Shown here in pieces: positions 61,630-64,000 of a stretch of DNA of 64,000 nt. The DNA comes from Chryseobacterium sp. Leaf405 (lineage in GTDB: Bacteria; Bacteroidota; Bacteroidia; Flavobacteriales; Weeksellaceae). Location: contig NZ_LMQN01000017.1 in the NCBI RefSeq assembly GCF_001425355.1, positions 62,001-126,000 on the forward strand, read 5' to 3'. The notes under the pieces were generated by a model. The model did not search any database and had not been told where the DNA came from. It was given only the letters and a program-made list of their open reading frames with translations. The position numbers were made by a program, and so were the translations under genes. Positions within the stretch are counted from its first letter, which is position 1. Every line of letters starts with the position of its first letter.

Positions 61630-62847
61630 ATGAATAACAAATATTCTGCCTACTTATTTTTCTGTATTGTACTGATCGGGATTCTGTATTTTTTCTCCAT
61701 CTCAAAAGATCCGATGTTGGGAGACAGTCTCGTTTTTAATTTACAGATGTCTGAAGGTTTTATATTTAGTTCCAATGCTACTAACCATCTTTTGTACACC
61801 AATTTTTTAGTGCTTTTACATAAGATGATGCCTTTTATACATATTCATTTACTAAGTGTAAGCGTGAGTATTTTGTCTGGTGTATTATGCTTATTTTATT
61901 TACAGAAATTGCTTAAAGTTTTTGATATTTCAGATAAATCAATCTTAATGTGTACACTCATTTTAGGACTTTCTTTTACTTTCTGGAGAGTTTCCGTAAT
62001 TACAGAAGTGTATACATTTTACATACTTTTTGTCATTCTGTTTTTATTGAATTTATTTAAATTTTTAAAATCTCAGAAAATAAAATATTTTTATTATTTA
62101 TCAGTTTTCCTGGGAATTCTCTTCTTAATCCATATTCAGACTATTCTTTTCGGACCGCTTTATATATATCTGATTATTAAGAATTATAAAATATTAAAAC
62201 AGCATATTATTTACGGTGGATTTATTACTTTTTTACTTGCTTTTATCTTGATTATTCCTGTACTGATGGGCAAACATGGATTTATCAATATTTTCACCAT
62301 GGAGATTGATAAAGGTTCTATTTTTCAGACTTCTCTCCCTATTATTTTAAAAAGTCTTATCAGAAATTCAGGATTTTTCATTTACAATTTCCTGTTTTTC
62401 AGTATATTTATTTTTTTCGGACTTAAAAATAAAACCTATCTTAATTATATTTTGATTGGCATTGCTCCTTTTTTGCTTTTTTGTCTAAAGCATGATGTTT
62501 CGGATTCTTACGTTTTTCATTTGGTTCCTTATGTATTTTTGATGATTTTGATAGGACGGGGATTAGATTATTTTCCTAAAATCTATTTCGCTCTTCCTTT
62601 ATTGCTTCCTATTTTTTATTTTATTTCATTTAAAATTGTAGAACAAACATCTGTTGGAGAAAATTTTGAAAAAGAAAAAGGATTTAAAGGTGGAACACGA
62701 TATATGCTTTTCCCGATGCTGAACGGAAATCCTGACCTTGATTATTTTTTAAAGCAGTACGAAAAAGATTCATTATATAAAAAACCGGAACTTAAAGCAA
62801 TGCATCCGTTGGTTTTGAAATGGAAAAGTATTGAAAATAACCATTGA
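61630..62847 (+). CDS. multi-span membrane protein, DUF2723/GT-C-like
   Basis: A 405-residue protein with about ten hydrophobic helices. After the first helix comes GDSLVFNLQMSEGFIFSSNATNH (acidic and His residues), then FTFWRVSVITEVYTFYILF, the signature of DUF2723 membrane proteins (predicted GT-C mannosyltransferases). The C-terminus is short and basic. Monocistronic, divergent from the Fur-family gene. Confidence 0.7.
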   Translation: MNNKYSAYLFFCIVLIGILYFFSISKDPMLGDSLVFNLQMSEGFIFSSNATNHLLYTNFLVLLHKMMPFIHIHLLSVSVSILSGVLCLFYLQKLLKVFDISDKSILMCTLILGLSFTFWRVSVITEVYTFYILFVILFLLNLFKFLKSQKIKYFYYLSVFLGILFLIHIQTILFGPLYIYLIIKNYKILKQHIIYGGFITFLLAFILIIPVLMGKHGFINIFTMEIDKGSIFQTSLPIILKSLIRNSGFFIYNFLFFSIFIFFGLKNKTYLNYILIGIAPFLLFCLKHDVSDSYVFHLVPYVFLMILIGRGLDYFPKIYFALPLLLPIFYFISFKIVEQTSVGENFEKEKGFKGGTRYMLFPMLNGNPDLDYFLKQYEKDSLYKKPELKAMHPLVLKWKSIENNH

Positions 62848-62898
62848 TTTATTTGCGTCAAGCAAAGTTTAATTGAAAAAAGTTCTTACTTTTATTCT

Positions 62899-63312
62899 AT
62901 GAAAATTTTAATTGTGAACGGTCCGAATCTTAATCTTTTAGGAACCAGAGAACCAGAAATCTATGGAACTGTTTCGATGGAAGATTATCTTGAAACTTTA
63001 GAAACCCAGTTTTCTTCTTTTGAATTAGATTATTATCAGTCAAATATTGAAGGAGAAATCATTAATAGGCTGCAGAAAGATAATTTTGATGCATTGGTCA
63101 TTAATCCCGGAGCTTTTACCCATTATTCTTACGCCATTGCTGACTGTTTAAAAAACATTCAGAAGCCTAAGGTTGAAGTTCACATCAGTAATATTTACAA
63201 AAGAGAAGAATTTCGACAAAAGTCTGTAACCGCTGCAAATTCAGACGCCGTTTTATCCGGCTTTGGTATGGATGGATATCGATTGGCCATTTTAAGTTTA
63301 AGTAAATTTTGA
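62899..63312 (+). CDS. aroQ: type II 3-dehydroquinate dehydratase
   Basis: A 137-residue shikimate pathway enzyme. ILIVNGPNLNLLGTREPEIY (with the active-site Tyr region), YQSNIEGEIINRLQ, INPGAFTHYSYAIADCL and VEVHISNIYKREEFR cover the whole type II active site, including catalytic Tyr, Asn and His. It ends 40 bp before a shared terminator. Confidence 0.97.
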   Translation: MKILIVNGPNLNLLGTREPEIYGTVSMEDYLETLETQFSSFELDYYQSNIEGEIINRLQKDNFDALVINPGAFTHYSYAIADCLKNIQKPKVEVHISNIYKREEFRQKSVTAANSDAVLSGFGMDGYRLAILSLSKF

Positions 63313-63352
63313 AATTTGTAGATGCTTCGACTCCGATTAGCATGAAAATTAC

Positions 63353-63388
63353 ATAAAAAAATCCTCATCAAATTGATGAGGATTTATA
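63353..63388. terminator. bidirectional terminator between aroQ and pckA
   Basis: ATCCTCATCAA (63361-63371) and TTGATGAGGAT (63373-63383) form an 11-bp stem with a one-base centre, flanked by A and T runs. Confidence 0.85.
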
Positions 63389-63390
63389 TT

Positions 63391-64000
63391 TTAGTTAGTT
63401 GTTTGTTCCTGCAACTGAGGACCTGAAGCAATTAACTTTTTACCTTCTTCCGTATTGCAATATTGTTCGAAGTTTTTGATGTATTTTGCAGCAAGATCTT
63501 TTGCTTTTTCTTCCCATTCAGCAACATCGCTGTAGGTATCTCTCGGATCTAAAATTCCTTCAGAAACGTTTGGCAATTCTGTAGGAACTTCAAGATTCAT
63601 AATCGGAATTCTTGTTTTTGGAGCATCTTCAATGGAACCATCGATGATTGCATCAATAATTGCTCTCGTGTCTTTCAGAGAAATTCTCTTTCCGGTGCCG
63701 TTCCAACCCGTATTTACCAAATATGCTTTAGCTCCGTGCTCTTTCATTTTTCCGATCAATGTTTTTGAATACATTGTTGGATGTAATGTTAAGAAAGCTT
63801 CACCAAATGCCGGTGAGAAAGATGGTTCAGGTTCTGTAATTCCTCTCTCGGTTCCTGCTAATTTTGAAGTATATCCGCAAAGGAAATGATATTGTGCCTG
63901 ATCTTCATCCAAAACAGAAACCGGAGGCAATACTCCGAATGCATCTGCCGAAAGATAGACAATCTTGCTTGCGTGTCCCGCTTTTGAAGGCAAAACAATT
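63391..64000 (-). CDS. pckA: phosphoenolpyruvate carboxykinase (ATP), C-terminal part
   Basis: About 203 codons of the 3' part of pckA; the 5' part lies beyond the window edge. [20 protein letters not shown] then [20 protein letters not shown] and [20 protein letters not shown] are PckA signatures (ATP type). The enzyme makes PEP from oxaloacetate in gluconeogenesis. The C-terminus ends QLQEQTTN before a terminator. The frame simply continues to base 64000, so there is no sign of damage. Confidence 0.97.
   Translation of the reverse strand, partial: IVLPSKAGHASKIVYLSADAFGVLPPVSVLDEDQAQYHFLCGYTSKLAGTERGITEPEPSFSPAFGEAFLTLHPTMYSKTLIGKMKEHGAKAYLVNTGWNGTGKRISLKDTRAIIDAIIDGSIEDAPKTRIPIMNLEVPTELPNVSEGILDPRDTYSDVAEWEEKAKDLAAKYIKNFEQYCNTEEGKKLIASGPQLQEQTTN

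Overview
The window is a chromosomal segment of a Bacteroidota bacterium, most likely Weeksellaceae/Flavobacteriia close to Chryseobacterium. This rests on low GC, the Bacteroidota promoter signature (TTG, 17-23 nt, TAnnTTTG) in front of many genes, weak ribosome binding sites, and family-typical proteins (propeller-type sensor kinase, LptD of Flavobacteriia type, DUF5995, MbnP, secreted proteins beginning with a VGINT repeat). No plasmid, complete prophage, IS transposase or CRISPR array is seen.

Layout. 1-7607: reverse-strand S10/spc ribosomal operon from rplC to a partial rplR. 7857-13416: glycerol module, a DeoR-type repressor divergent from glpD-glpK-glpF and an outer-membrane-like protein. 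13571-18246: poorly characterised secreted proteins and an iron-permease-family membrane protein. 18452-21813: reverse-strand rpsL-rpsG-fusA-rpsJ operon, closed by its own terminator. The usual str-S10 continuity is therefore broken by about 10.8 kb of unrelated genes, and rplC has its own consensus promoter. 21923-33215: mixed housekeeping genes (membrane glycosyltransferase-like protein, Dps, pncB, rmuC, RNA methyltransferase, 5-formyl-THF cyclo-ligase, trhO), an orphan Gly-Gly leader peptide, and a membrane-bound HTH-like protein with a lipoprotein.

33449-43431 and 50558-51602 hold what I judge the most novel system: five secreted fibre-like proteins (C1q-like or tail-collar-like C-terminal domains), a propeller sensor kinase and a NarL-type response regulator. 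An 18-bp box (TGTAGTA-N4-TAGTACA) occurs in tandem pairs with starts 21-22 bp apart. In six places a pair lies 31-32 nt upstream of a -7 element: four surface-protein transcription units and two intergenic transcription units that look like small RNAs. In five of the six the -7 element matches TAnnTTTG; the tail-collar gene has the weaker TAACTTCA. A related palindrome overlaps the kinase promoter. I infer a two-component regulon with two sRNAs and autoregulation; all of this is from reading the sequence.

43489-52995: amidase, lptD, ridA, DegP/HtrA, rpsT and three tRNA-Glu (one before the amidase, two tandem copies after rpsT), plus a 145-bp MITE-like element. 53386-61522: reverse-strand metal cluster: outer membrane protein, MauG/MbnH-like dihaem peroxidase, MbnP-like protein, exported superoxide dismutase, SCO, YHS lipoprotein, two paralogous CxGKCY proteins, a P1B-2 metal ATPase and a Fur-family regulator. 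61630-64000: a DUF2723-like membrane protein, aroQ, and the 3' part of pckA running off the edge.
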